From Brevundimonas sp. (GTDB taxonomy: Bacteria > Pseudomonadota > Alphaproteobacteria > Caulobacterales > Caulobacteraceae), in contig NZ_QFNM01000007.1 of assembly GCF_003248455.1 (NCBI RefSeq), forward strand, positions 20,837-84,836: a stretch of 64,000 nt of DNA, written 5' to 3'. Positions 53,471 through 62,421 of this stretch are shown here, one piece after another. Below the pieces are notes generated by a model. That model did not search any database. It was given only the letters and a program-made list of their open reading frames with translations, and was not told where the DNA came from. The position numbers and the translations under genes are program-made. Position 1 is the stretch's first letter, and each line of letters starts with the position of its first letter.

Positions 53471-55456
53471 TTAGCCGCCGAAGCGGATGCGGACGCCGGC
53501 GTTGGCGACGAAGCCTTCCAGCGGCGCCCAGGCGTCGGTGGTCCAGCGGCCGTCGGCGATGCGCGAGGGACGCAGCAGCGGACCGGTGCGGGTCTGGCGT
53601 TCGTCCAGCAGGTTTTCCAGGTTCAGGAAGATGCGGTAGCGACCCAGCACCACCTCGCCCAGCAGCCCCAGCTCCCAATAGGCGTCGCCGCGCGCGCGAT
53701 AGGGGTCGTCGTCCAGGGACTGGGCGCCGGTGTAATAGGCTTCGAAGCCCAGCCGCCCGCGATCGTGATCTTCCCACATGGCCACCAGGCCGGCGGTGTG
53801 GCGCGGCGTCAGCGGCGCGGCGCGACGGCCGGCGCCGACGGGGTCGGGCTGGTCCGCGTCGAGATACATGTAGCTGGCCGTGACCACGAAGGGCGCGCGA
53901 CGCCAGCGCCCCAGCATCTCGACCCCGCGCGTGCGCGTCGCCCCCTCCACATTGACCAGGCGAACGCGGTCGGCGGCGACGGGAACGAGTTGCAGCGCAT
54001 CGTCGATGTTCGAGCCGAACAGGGTCAGGTTGGTCTCCCACGGCCCCCGCGCATAGCCCAGGTCCAGCGAAGCGGTGGAGGCGGTTTCCGCCCTCAGGTC
54101 GGCCAGGGGCTCCAGCCGCGACAGGCCCGCAGCCTCGGTCTCTTCGACGAAGGGCGTGGGAGCGTAGAAGCCCTGGCCCCAGGAGCCGCGCACCGTCCAG
54201 GGGCCGGGCCGCCACAGCATCGACAGGCGCGGGCTGAACTGTCCGCCGTATCGGCTGTGGTCGTCGTAGCGGGCGCTGGCGGCCAGGGTCAGCGCCTCGG
54301 TCCAGTCCCATTCGACCTGGGCGAAGACGGCGGGCGCGGTGTAGCGATAATCGAAGACGGGAAAGGCCTGCGACGCATAGTCGTCGGCCTGCCAGACGAC
54401 GCCGCCCAGCCAGGCGGCGCCCTCCGCGTCACCTGAAACCGAGGCCTCCAACAGGAAGGTGCGGTGGCGATCCGATTCCATCAGATCGCCAAAGCGGTGG
54501 TCGTGCTTTTGTTCGGCGGCGGAGGCGCGGGTCTGGAACAGGATGCCAGGGCCGAACGGGCGTTCGTAAACGACGCCCGCGTCACGGCGCTCGGTCTGCT
54601 GGTCCAGGCGGAAGGGGCGTCCATCCGGCGCCGTCGCGCCGTCCAGCGTGCCGCCGCGCCGCTGCTCGCCCATCAGGCCGGCGGTCAGGAACAGGGTCGC
54701 CCCGTCGTCGCCCGTCCAGAACATGCGCGGACGCGCGGACCAGCGGTCATATCCCGCCATGTCGATCCAGCCGTCCCCGTCCAGATCCTGTGTCGCCTGA
54801 TGATTGTAGGTCGCCAGCAGCGAGCCTCGCCAATGATCGGACAGGGGCGTGGAGCCATAGGCCGAGACATCCTGGCCGTCGCGGCTCGTGGCGTTCAGGA
54901 TCAGTTCGCCCGCTGGCGCGTCGCCCGGCCGTCGCGAGATCAGATTGATGACCCCGCCCAGGGCCTGGCCGCCATACAGGGCCGAGGCCGCGCCCTTTAT
55001 GACCTCGACCTGGCCCAGGTCGCTGGGCGGAATCTGCAGCAGCCCCAGCGCCTGGCCGCCGTAGAGCGGCAGCCCGTCGGCCAGCAACTGGGTGTAACGC
55101 CCGCCCATGCCCTGGACGCGGACGTTGGCGGCGCCCAGTCCCGGCGATGTGACCTGGACGCGGACCCCGCCCGTTTCGGCCAGGATCATCGAGATATTGC
55201 CGGGCCGCATCATCAGCTTTTCGGCGATCTCTTCCTGATTGAGGACTTCGACGCGGAGGGGTTCGTCCTGGATGCGGCGGCGCGAGCGGGTGGAGACGAC
55301 GACGACCTCCTCGATTTCTTCGACGTCTTCGGTCTGTGACGGCGTCTGGACGGACAGCGGGCTTTGAGCGACGCCGGTCGCGGGGAAAAGAAGGGCCAGG
55401 GCGGCGCCGGCCAGCAGGGGGCTTGCCAGCAGGGGGCTTGAAAGGGTGTTCATCAT
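53471..55456 (-). CDS. TonB-dependent outer-membrane receptor
   Basis: A 661-residue receptor. ATG 55456 (or the next ATG) starts a signal peptide (L-L-A-S-P-L-L-A-G-A-A-L-A-L). A TonB-box-like E-V-V-V-V-S-T-R precedes the plug (Q-D-E-P-L-R-V-E-V, N-I-S-M-I-L-A-E-T-G-G-V, G-A-A-S-A-L-Y-G-G-Q-A-L-G-G-V-I-N). The 22-stranded barrel ends in V-R-I-R-F-G-G. It imports a siderophore, metal complex or other large ligand. The upstream Cys-rich gene suggests a metal; the ligand is unknown. A 15-bp tandem duplication lies in the signal-peptide codons. Confidence 0.9.
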   Translation of the reverse strand: MMNTLSSPLLASPLLAGAALALLFPATGVAQSPLSVQTPSQTEDVEEIEEVVVVSTRSRRRIQDEPLRVEVLNQEEIAEKLMMRPGNISMILAETGGVRVQVTSPGLGAANVRVQGMGGRYTQLLADGLPLYGGQALGLLQIPPSDLGQVEVIKGAASALYGGQALGGVINLISRRPGDAPAGELILNATSRDGQDVSAYGSTPLSDHWRGSLLATYNHQATQDLDGDGWIDMAGYDRWSARPRMFWTGDDGATLFLTAGLMGEQRRGGTLDGATAPDGRPFRLDQQTERRDAGVVYERPFGPGILFQTRASAAEQKHDHRFGDLMESDRHRTFLLEASVSGDAEGAAWLGGVVWQADDYASQAFPVFDYRYTAPAVFAQVEWDWTEALTLAASARYDDHSRYGGQFSPRLSMLWRPGPWTVRGSWGQGFYAPTPFVEETEAAGLSRLEPLADLRAETASTASLDLGYARGPWETNLTLFGSNIDDALQLVPVAADRVRLVNVEGATRTRGVEMLGRWRRAPFVVTASYMYLDADQPDPVGAGRRAAPLTPRHTAGLVAMWEDHDRGRLGFEAYYTGAQSLDDDPYRARGDAYWELGLLGEVVLGRYRIFLNLENLLDERQTRTGPLLRPSRIADGRWTTDAWAPLEGFVANAGVRIRFGG

Positions 55457-55560
55457 GGTGATCCTCGACCGGCGCATGGGCCGGTCCTGACAGCGTTGGC
55501 CATGTCCCGGTCGGACGGGACGCGGCGGTGCGGAAAGACCGGGGAAGGCCCCGGCTGGGA

Positions 55561-55908
55561 TCAGGCGCGCGGGGGGCGGCGAAGACCGGCCGGATCGAGC
55601 GGCGGCCGTTCTGGGGAGTGGCTCCAGGACAGTCGAAGCGCAGGGGGCGTCGGCTGATCCATGAACGCCGGGCCGGGCAGGGCGGCGGGATGCGGCGCGT
55701 GGCAGCAGCCGTTGGCGCAGGCCGGGCCGCAGTCGGGGCAGCCGCCTTGCGCGTCGTCCGGCACGGCCTGCACGCCCGCGGCGACATAGGCGCAGGTTTC
55801 GTCGACGCAGGCATGGGCCGAAACCGCCGGCGAAAAGACCGCGAGCAGAAGCAGAAGCTGGAAGACCAGCCTCAGGCCGCCGAACGCTGTGGTCACGGGA
55901 TGTCTCAT
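55561..55908 (-). CDS. Small secreted Cys-rich protein upstream of TonB receptor
   Basis: A 115-residue protein with a signal peptide (about 1-30, ending V-S-A-H-A). The mature part is Cys-rich: C-V-D-E-T-C at about 34-39, then C-P-D-C-G-P-A-C-A-N-G-C-C-H-A-P-H (about 57-73), a pattern suited to metal or heme ligation. It is read leftward in the same direction as the TonB receptor with a 104-base gap, so both may share a transcript. Metal acquisition or detoxification is inferred from Cys content and neighbour. Confidence 0.65.
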   Translation of the reverse strand: MRHPVTTAFGGLRLVFQLLLLLAVFSPAVSAHACVDETCAYVAAGVQAVPDDAQGGCPDCGPACANGCCHAPHPAALPGPAFMDQPTPPALRLSWSHSPERPPLDPAGLRRPPRA

Positions 55909-55994
55909 GGCGGAACCGGCTCTTAGGATGAAGCGGGCGGGCTGGCAACGGCGGGCGTTCCGTCCGGCGCGATCAGCCTCTAGGCTGCGACCCG

Positions 55995-56873
55995 ATGTCT
56001 CGTTCGCACACCCTCCCTCTCGAAGCCTGGGGCCGGCGCCTGATGACGCGGGCCGAGGCCTGGGTCGATGGGTCCCGGCCGCGTCGCTACGCCTACGAGT
56101 TCCTGTGGTTCGGGCTGAAGCAGGGATGGGCGTGTCTGTTCGGCGGTCTGATGCTGGCCCTGATCCTGGGCACCTTCCTGTTCTGGCCCGATCAGGCGCC
56201 GGTGTCGCGCTACGACTTTCTGGTCGTGGGGGCGGTGCTGATCCAGGCGGGGATGCTGGCGTTTCGGCTGGAGAGCTGGGAGGAGGCGCGGGTCATCCTG
56301 CTGTTCCACATCGCCGGCACGATCATGGAGCTGTTCAAGACCGCGCACGGGTCGTGGATCTATCCCGAGGACAGCGTGCTCAGGATCGGGGCGGTGCCGC
56401 TGTTCTCGGGCTTCATGTATGCGGCGGTGGGCAGTTATATCGCGCGGGTGCAGCGGATCTTTCATATCCGGGTCCGACGCTATCCGCCGCTGTGGACGAC
56501 CTGGGTGCTGGCGGCGGCCATCTACGTCAACTTCTTCGCCCACCACTGGCTGCCGGACGTGCGGATCGCGCTGTTCGCGGCGACCGCCCTGCTGTTCGGG
56601 CCGGGCTGGTTCTATTTCACGGCGGATCGGCGCCGGCGGTCGATGCCGCTGCTGCTCGGCTATTTCCTGGTGGCGCTGTTCATCTGGTTCGCCGAGAACC
56701 TTGGCACCCTGGGGCGGGCCTGGGTCTATCCCGGACAGCAGGCGGGATGGGAGATGGTGTCGCTGGCCAAGCTGGGCAGCTGGTTCCTGCTGATGATCAT
56801 CTCGGTGGTGCTGGTCTCGATCGTGCACCGGCCGGAAGACGAAATCAGCGGCTCTCCAGCGCGCCGCGCATGA
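55995..56873 (+). CDS. DUF817 membrane protein
   Basis: A 292-residue integral membrane protein with about seven or eight membrane helices (for example at residues 45-65, 73-92, 100-118, 138-155, 180-198, 205-220, 232-248 and 265-285). Conserved DUF817 segments include R-Y-A-Y-E-F-L-W-F-G-L-K-Q, K-T-A-H-G-S-W-I-Y-P and F-A-H-H-W-L-P-D. The function of DUF817 is unknown; its K-x-A-H-G-S-W-x-Y-P motif looks like an active or binding site. It overlaps the end of the convergent DedA gene by 29 bases. Confidence 0.88.
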   Translation: MSRSHTLPLEAWGRRLMTRAEAWVDGSRPRRYAYEFLWFGLKQGWACLFGGLMLALILGTFLFWPDQAPVSRYDFLVVGAVLIQAGMLAFRLESWEEARVILLFHIAGTIMELFKTAHGSWIYPEDSVLRIGAVPLFSGFMYAAVGSYIARVQRIFHIRVRRYPPLWTTWVLAAAIYVNFFAHHWLPDVRIALFAATALLFGPGWFYFTADRRRRSMPLLLGYFLVALFIWFAENLGTLGRAWVYPGQQAGWEMVSLAKLGSWFLLMIISVVLVSIVHRPEDEISGSPARRA

Positions 56874-57507
56874 GGGCGGACCGGCGGCTCACGCGCGCCT
56901 TGATCAGGCGATAGGCGACGGCGACGATCAGGATCGCCGCGACGATGGCGCCCAGCAGCAGGGTCGGGCCGTGAGCCTCGCTGAGAAGCTCCATTCGGGC
57001 CAGGCCCTGCGCGGCCAGATAGCCGGGCGCCAACATGGCCAGCACCCAGACGACGGCCGAGGTCGCATTGCCGAACTGGAAGGCGCGCTGGCGCATCCTG
57101 AGCATTCCCAGCGTCAGGGGCACGAAGGCGCGCAAGGGGCCGAAGAAGCGGCCGACGAAGATCGACATGATCCCGTAGCGGCGGCAGTACAGCCGCGTCC
57201 AGGCGATGCGGCGGCGGTGCGGACGGAACATCGGACGCTGGAGGAACTTCACCCCCAGCCGTCGCCCGGCCCAATAGGAGACGGCGTCCCCGATCACCGC
57301 GCCAATGACGCAGCCGACGATGACGCTGACGGGGTCCAGCACCCCCGCCGCGATCAGGCCGCCCGCCGCCACCAGCAGGCCGGTGGCGGGCACGAAGGCG
57401 CCGACGATCGCCAGCGACTCGACGAACACGACCAGGCCCAGCAGGACGCCGGCCCACATATGGTTGCGGGCGATGAAGTCGCCCACGGCTTGCAACAGGG
57501 AATCCAT
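56845..57507 (-). CDS. DedA-family membrane protein
   Basis: A 220-residue DedA (VTT/SNARE-associated) membrane protein. ATG 57507 gives an N-terminal amphipathic helix and five or six helices. The conserved motifs are present: F-V-E-S-L-A-I-V-G-A-F-V-P-A-T (about 24-38), G-A-V-I-G-D-A-V-S-Y-W-A-G-R-R-L-G (about 60-77), and F-V-G-R-F-F-G-P-L-R-A-F-V-P-L (about 113-127). DedA proteins flip or recycle lipids such as undecaprenyl phosphate and help keep membrane potential and envelope growth. Confidence 0.9.
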   Translation of the reverse strand: MDSLLQAVGDFIARNHMWAGVLLGLVVFVESLAIVGAFVPATGLLVAAGGLIAAGVLDPVSVIVGCVIGAVIGDAVSYWAGRRLGVKFLQRPMFRPHRRRIAWTRLYCRRYGIMSIFVGRFFGPLRAFVPLTLGMLRMRQRAFQFGNATSAVVWVLAMLAPGYLAAQGLARMELLSEAHGPTLLLGAIVAAILIVAVAYRLIKARVSRRSALMRGALESR

Positions 57508-57581
57508 AACCAAGGCCTTGCGGGACAAAGGCGGGGCGGTCGAGAGGTCCAACCGACGCAGGGCGATGTCGTAAGGCCGGC

Positions 57582-58175
57582 TTACGGCAGGCGTGTGACC
57601 TTGGCGGCCATGTCGGGGCGGGGGCGCTCCAGCGCCGGTTCGTTCAGCTTGCCGATGTGGATGAAGCCGGCGACGGTCTCGCCTTCGCCCACGCCGAACA
57701 GGGGCAGGGCCTGCGGGTCGTAGCTGTACCAGTCGGTGATCCAGCTGGAGGAATAGCCGAAGCCGGCCGCCGCGTGCTCCAGGTTCATGCACACGGCCCC
57801 GGCCGACAGCTGCTGCTCCCAGACCGGCTTGGCGTGGGGGACGGGGGTCGAGACGACCAGGACGGTGACGGGCGCGGCCGTCAGCTTGGCCAGCACGGCC
57901 TGATCCTTGGCCGGCCCGCCGCGCAGTTCGACCAGCACCGCCAGCCTGGCCGCGATCTCGGCGCGCGACTGCGGACCCAGGACCACGAACCGCCAGGGGA
58001 ACAGCTTGCCGTGGTCCGGGGTGCGGGCGCCCAGGGTCAGAATCCGGTCCAGCTCCTCCTCGGACGGACCGGGCGTCGTCAGCGCCTGGGCCGGGGCCGA
58101 GCGGCGCCGGGCCAGACGGTCCAGAAAGTCCCGGGAGGGAACGGGCGGGGGCAGGGGCTCGTTAAGCGCGGTCAT
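57582..58175 (-). CDS. Nitroreductase-family protein
   Basis: A 197-residue FMN-dependent nitroreductase. The FMN site reads R-R-S-A-P-A-Q near residue 25, A-R-T-P-D-H-G-K-L-F-P-W-R-F-V at about 50-64, and the middle has A-G-A-V-C-M-N-L and G-Y-S-S-S-W-I-T. It resembles YdjA/HBN-type oxidoreductases that reduce nitro groups or quinones with NAD(P)H. It is leftward, divergent from a NUDIX gene. Confidence 0.9.
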   Translation of the reverse strand: MTALNEPLPPPVPSRDFLDRLARRRSAPAQALTTPGPSEEELDRILTLGARTPDHGKLFPWRFVVLGPQSRAEIAARLAVLVELRGGPAKDQAVLAKLTAAPVTVLVVSTPVPHAKPVWEQQLSAGAVCMNLEHAAAGFGYSSSWITDWYSYDPQALPLFGVGEGETVAGFIHIGKLNEPALERPRPDMAAKVTRLP

Positions 58176-58220
58176 GCCGCCTAGCTAGGCTTTCGCCCCC
58201 GCATCCGCCATAGGTCGTCC

Positions 58221-58850
58221 ATGCGCAAGACCGACGAACCGAGATGGGCCAGGGGGCTGGCCAAGCCGCCCGCCTGGCGCAGCGACGGAACCCAGACGGT
58301 GTTCGACAGTCCGTGGATGGCTGTGACGCGCCATCCGGCGACGGCGCCGACGGGAATGAAGGCCGACTACGCCGTGGTCCGGTTCAAGAACGTCGGAACC
58401 GGCGTCCTGCCCGTCCACGACGACGGGACCGTGACCCTGGTGGGCCAGCAGCGGTTCGCCCACGGAAACTACTCCTGGGAAATGCCCGAGGGCGGGGCGC
58501 CGCTGGACGAGGACCCGTTCGACGGGGTGCGGCGCGAACTGGCCGAGGAGGCGGGGCTGCACGCCGAACACTGGGCGCCGGCGCTGACGATCGAGATGTC
58601 CAACTCCATCACCGACGAGATGGGCATGACCTGGATCGCCTGGGGCCTGTCGCCCGTCATGACCGCGCCCGATCCGACCGAGATCATAACGGTCGTGCGC
58701 GCGCCGTTCCTCGATCTGCTGGACGAGATCGGACGCGGAACGGTGCGCGACGGCCTGACGGTGGCGACGGCCTACAAGGCCTATCATATGGCGATGAACG
58801 GGGCGCTGCCGCAGGCGCTGGCGCAGGCCATGCTGGGGCGGGTAGGATGA
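58221..58850 (+). CDS. NUDIX hydrolase, ADP-sugar pyrophosphatase-like
   Basis: A 209-residue NUDIX protein. The box reads G-G-A-P-L-D-E-D-P-F-D-G-V-R-R-E-L-A-E-E-A-G split as G-G-A-P ... R-R-E-L-A-E-E-A-G at about residues 93-114, and the V-G-Q-Q-R-F-A-H-G-N-Y-S-W-E-M-P-E-G lead-in is typical of ADP-ribose or ADP-glucose pyrophosphatases. It is followed by cysE on the same strand with a 17-base gap. Confidence 0.87.
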   Translation: MRKTDEPRWARGLAKPPAWRSDGTQTVFDSPWMAVTRHPATAPTGMKADYAVVRFKNVGTGVLPVHDDGTVTLVGQQRFAHGNYSWEMPEGGAPLDEDPFDGVRRELAEEAGLHAEHWAPALTIEMSNSITDEMGMTWIAWGLSPVMTAPDPTEIITVVRAPFLDLLDEIGRGTVRDGLTVATAYKAYHMAMNGALPQALAQAMLGRVG

Positions 58851-58867
58851 GGACGAAGGAGCCGGTC

Positions 58868-59689
58868 ATGGCCAAGCTGGAAATCGTCGCGGAAACCGAG
58901 AGCGTGTGGCGACAGCTGCGCGCCTCGGCCGAGGCTGCCTCGCGAGAGGAGCCGCAGCTGGGCTCGCAGATGAACGCCGTGATCCTGTCGCACGACGACC
59001 TGGCCGGCGCCCTCAGCTTCCAGATCGCGCGCAAGCTGGCCGACGGGGAAATGAGCGCCATGTCGGTGCGAGAGGTCTGCCTGTCGGCGTTCAACACCGA
59101 TCCCGCCATCGTCGAGGCGGCGGAGTCCGACCTGCAGGCCGTGGCCGAGCGCGATCCGGCGATCCGCAACCTGTTGCAGCCCTTCCTCTATTTCAAGGGC
59201 TTCCAAGCCCTGCAGGGCTGGCGCGTGGCCCACTGGCTGTGGGGGCAGGGGCGCGAGACCCTGGCCTTCCATTTCCAGAGCCGGATTTCCGAGCTGTTCC
59301 AGCTGGACATCCATCCGGCGGCGCGGCTGGGCAAGGGGCTGTTCCTGGATCACGGCACCGGCATCGTCATCGGCGAGACGGCGGTGGTCGGCGACGACGT
59401 GTCGATGCTGCACGGCGTGACCCTGGGCGGGACGGGGGCCGAGCGCGGCGACCGCCATCCCAAGATCGGCAAGGGCGTGTTGCTGGGCGCCGGGGCCAAG
59501 GTTCTGGGCAATATTCCCATCGGCGACTACGCCAAGGTGGCCTCCGGCTCGGTGGTGTTGAAGGCCGTGCCGTCCGGCTGCACCGTGGCGGGGGTTCCTG
59601 CGCGTCTCGTCAACTGTCCGACCGAGGCCGAGCCGGCGCGGACGATGGACCACACCCTGGCCGACGTGGTCTATGACTTCGTGATCTGA
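58868..59689 (+). CDS. cysE: Serine O-acetyltransferase
   Basis: A 273-residue CysE that makes O-acetylserine for cysteine synthesis. ATG 58868 is preferred, with AAGGAG 7 bases upstream; an ATG at 58847 would overlap the NUDIX stop. The N-terminal helical part holds A-V-I-L-S-H-D-D-L-A-G-A-L. The C-terminal left-handed beta helix has hexapeptide repeats, L-D-H-G-T-G-I-V-I-G-E-T-A-V and H-G-V-T-L-G-G-T-G, with the catalytic His. It connects to the cystathionine route found at 47.5-50 kb as a second way to cysteine. Confidence 0.94.
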   Translation: MAKLEIVAETESVWRQLRASAEAASREEPQLGSQMNAVILSHDDLAGALSFQIARKLADGEMSAMSVREVCLSAFNTDPAIVEAAESDLQAVAERDPAIRNLLQPFLYFKGFQALQGWRVAHWLWGQGRETLAFHFQSRISELFQLDIHPAARLGKGLFLDHGTGIVIGETAVVGDDVSMLHGVTLGGTGAERGDRHPKIGKGVLLGAGAKVLGNIPIGDYAKVASGSVVLKAVPSGCTVAGVPARLVNCPTEAEPARTMDHTLADVVYDFVI

Positions 59690-59848
59690 CAGCGCCTCGG
59701 CCGTGCGGCTGCGGCCGTATGGGAAAATGAACAAAGGCGCGCCTTCGCCGTTCAACGCGCCGCGTAGGTGGAAAATGACGGCCGGCGGTTCCCCTGTCCG
59801 CCGGACTTCTCTAGGGTCCGCCGCCAACATTCAGACCATGAGGCCCCC

Positions 59849-60058
59849 GTGAAAGACACCGACCTGAAACGTATCGAGGGCCACCTCAAGCGCACCTTCA
59901 ACACCGGCGGCATCATCGTGAAGGCCCGCCCCAAGCAGAATGACTCGGCTGAAGTCTATGTCGGCGACGAGTTCATCGGCATCGTCTTCGAGGACGAGGA
60001 CGAAGAAGGTTCGTTCATGTTCGAAATGGCGATCCTGTCCGAAGACCTGCCCGATTGA
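59849..60058 (+). CDS. DUF3126 family protein
   Basis: A 69-residue protein with GTG start at 59849; the ATG at 59838 leads into an immediate stop. The pattern R-I-E-G-H-L-K-R-T-F, V-K-A-R-P-K-Q-N-D-S-A-E-V-Y-V-G-D-E-F-I-G-I split into helices and a beta pair, and E-M-A-I-L match DUF3126 of alphaproteobacteria. Function unknown. Confidence 0.85.
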   Translation: MKDTDLKRIEGHLKRTFNTGGIIVKARPKQNDSAEVYVGDEFIGIVFEDEDEEGSFMFEMAILSEDLPD

Positions 60059-60134
60059 CTGAACGATCCGACCGCCTGGCGTGGATGCGTCGGGCGGTCT
60101 GCGGTCGTGTCGGTCCGTCGTGAGACGAGGCGGG

Positions 60135-60386
60135 TCAGCGCGTCGGGACCGCGCGTTCCAGGCCGTATAGGGCCTCGACGATGTCCTCTGCCTTCTGTCG
60201 CACCAGCTGCTGGGCGTCGTGGACGCCGCGATCATAGAAGGCGCCGCCGATCTCCCGGCCGATGAAGTCCAGCAGCATTTCGGCCGGGAGCTGGCCCAGT
60301 TCCTGATCCAGTTCTCGGGCGAAATAGTCGCGCAGCTTGCCGGCGACGGCGGCGCGCTCCTCCTTGGAGAATTCGATCGGCTTCAT
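60135..60386 (-). CDS. DUF2164 family protein
   Basis: An 83-residue helical protein, ATG 60386, which overlaps the ABC-F stop as ATGA. F-S-K-E-E-R-A-A-V-A-G-K-L-R-D-Y-F-A-R-E-L-D and L-L-D-F-I-G-R-E-I-G-G-A-F-Y-D-R-G-V-H-D-A are the usual DUF2164 segments. Function unknown, but coupling to the ABC-F gene suggests joint expression. Confidence 0.85.
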   Translation of the reverse strand: MKPIEFSKEERAAVAGKLRDYFARELDQELGQLPAEMLLDFIGREIGGAFYDRGVHDAQQLVRQKAEDIVEALYGLERAVPTR

Positions 60387-62269
60387 CCGGCGACCTCGGC
60401 CAGCGCCTCTTCGGCCGCCACCCAGGCCGCCTCGGCCGCCTCCAGATCGGCCTGGGCCTTGGCGCGGGCGCGGGTCAGGCCCTCCAGCTGCTTGGGATCG
60501 CTGACGGCGGCGTTGGCGAGATCGTCGTCCAACCGGGCGACATCGGCGGTCAGGCGCGCCATTTCCTCCTCGGCCTTCTTCACCGCATGACGAAGGGTGG
60601 AAGGCGAGGGGCCTGACTTCCTGTCGTTCTTCTTGCCCTTGCTCTGCACAGGGGCGGCGGCGGTTTCTTCCTTCTTGATCTGGCTGGGCTTGGCGATGGC
60701 CTGTTTGGCGCGGTCCAGGACGAATTTGGCGTAGTCGTCCATGTCGCCGTCGAAGGGCTTCACCGTGCCGTCGGCCGCCAGCCACAGCCGGTCCGCCACC
60801 ATCTCCATCAGCGACCGGTCGTGGGTGATCAGGATGACGGCGCCGTTGTAGTCGTTCAGGGCGTCCAGCAGGGCCCGGCGGCTGTCGATGTCCAGGTGGT
60901 TGGTCGGTTCGTCCAGGATCAGGACGTGGGGCGCATCCATCGCCACCATGTTCAGCAGCAGGCGCGCGCGTTCGCCGCCCGACAGGCTGTCGACCGTGGT
61001 CTCCTGTTTCTCATAGCCCAGGCCGAACTGGGCCAGTTTGGAGCGGCGGGCGCTTTCGGGCGCATCCGGCATGGCGCGGCGGATGATCTCCAGCGGCGTG
61101 TCGGTGGGGTCCATCGCCTCGATCTGATGCTGGTGGAACCAGCCCACGCGCATCTTCTTGTCGCGATGCAGCTCGCCCTCGGACACGTCCAGGGCGCCGG
61201 CGATCATCTTGGCGAAGGTCGACTTGCCCGCGCCGTTGACGCCCAAGAGGCCGATCCGGTCGTCCAGGTCCATCCGCAGGTTCAGGTTGCGCAGGATCGG
61301 CTTGCCCGGCTCGTAGCCGACATTGGCCCGCTCCAGCCGGATCAGCGGCGGCGCCAGCGGGCGCGGCGGCGAGGGCAGGGTGAAGGGGGCGACGCGCTCC
61401 TCGATGGTGGTGGCCACAGGCTGCATCTTCTCCAGACGCTTCATCCGCGACTGGGCCTGGGCGGCCTTGGTGGCCTTGGCCCTGAAGCGATCGACGAAGG
61501 ATTGCAGGTGGGCGCGTTCGGCGTCCTGCTTGGCCTTGGCCGACATCTGCAGCCGGGCCTTCTCGGCGCGGGCCTTTTCGAAGGCGTCGTAGTTGCCGGT
61601 GTAGAGGGTCAGGGTGTGGTTCGCCAGGTGCAGGATGTGAGTGCAGACCTCGTTCAGCATCTCGCGGTCGTGGGAGATGATCAGGGCGGTGTGCGGGTAT
61701 TTCTTGAGCCGCGCTTCCAGCCACAGGGCGCCTTCCAGATCGAGATAGTTGGTCGGTTCGTCGAGCAGCAGCATGTCCGGCTCGGCGAACAGGGCCGCAG
61801 CCAGGGCGACGCGCATCCGCCAGCCGCCCGAGAACTCCGACATCGGCCGGGCCTGGTTCTCCTGGTCGAAGCCCAGGCCGACCAGGATTTCGGCCGCGCG
61901 CGCCGGCGCGGCGTCGGCGTCGATCTCGATCAGCCGCGACCAGATCTCGCCCATCTCTTCCGGTTCGGCGGTTTCCAGGCGGCCCAGCAGGGCGTGGCGC
62001 TCGACATCGGCTTCCAGGATGGTGTCGATGACGCTGACCGGGGTCGCCGGGTGTTCCTGGTCCACCGAAGCGATGCGCGCGGTCTTGGGCAGGCTGATCT
62101 CGTCGCCGTTGGCGTTCAACTCGCCCAGGATCAGCTTGAACAGCGTCGACTTGCCGATGCCGTTGCGGCCGACCAGCCCGACCTTGGCGCCGGGCGGCAG
62201 GCTGACGGAGGCATCGACGAGGAATTTGCGGCCCCAGGCGTTGAAGGTCAGGTCGGTGATCTGAAGCAT
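60383..62269 (-). CDS. ABC-F family ATPase (ribosome-associated, YheS/Uup type)
   Basis: A 628-residue soluble ABC protein with two nucleotide-binding domains and no membrane part. Walker A motifs are G-R-N-G-I-G-K-S-T (about 34) and G-V-N-G-A-G-K-S-T (about 342); signatures are F-S-G-G-W-R-M-R and L-S-G-G-E-R-A-R; Walker B segments end in L-L-L-D-E-P-T-N and L-I-L-D-E-P-T-N-H-L. The P-site tRNA-interaction linker lies between them, and the C-terminus is a coiled coil (K-K-A-E-E-E-M-A-R-L-T). ABC-F proteins rescue or tune stalled ribosomes. ATG 62269. Confidence 0.92.
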   Translation of the reverse strand: MLQITDLTFNAWGRKFLVDASVSLPPGAKVGLVGRNGIGKSTLFKLILGELNANGDEISLPKTARIASVDQEHPATPVSVIDTILEADVERHALLGRLETAEPEEMGEIWSRLIEIDADAAPARAAEILVGLGFDQENQARPMSEFSGGWRMRVALAAALFAEPDMLLLDEPTNYLDLEGALWLEARLKKYPHTALIISHDREMLNEVCTHILHLANHTLTLYTGNYDAFEKARAEKARLQMSAKAKQDAERAHLQSFVDRFRAKATKAAQAQSRMKRLEKMQPVATTIEERVAPFTLPSPPRPLAPPLIRLERANVGYEPGKPILRNLNLRMDLDDRIGLLGVNGAGKSTFAKMIAGALDVSEGELHRDKKMRVGWFHQHQIEAMDPTDTPLEIIRRAMPDAPESARRSKLAQFGLGYEKQETTVDSLSGGERARLLLNMVAMDAPHVLILDEPTNHLDIDSRRALLDALNDYNGAVILITHDRSLMEMVADRLWLAADGTVKPFDGDMDDYAKFVLDRAKQAIAKPSQIKKEETAAAPVQSKGKKNDRKSGPSPSTLRHAVKKAEEEMARLTADVARLDDDLANAAVSDPKQLEGLTRARAKAQADLEAAEAAWVAAEEALAEVAG

Positions 62270-62421
62270 GGGCGGCGAAGGTTCTTCGGTTGGTCGGCGT
62301 CCCTCAATCGGCAGGTCGCCATGCGGCGTGCGTCAGGGATGCAAAAAGGGACGGTTGGAAACGCGGGAGGTGGTCGCTATAAGCCCGCGACACTCAATCT
62401 CCCAACAAGAAGTCAATTCCC

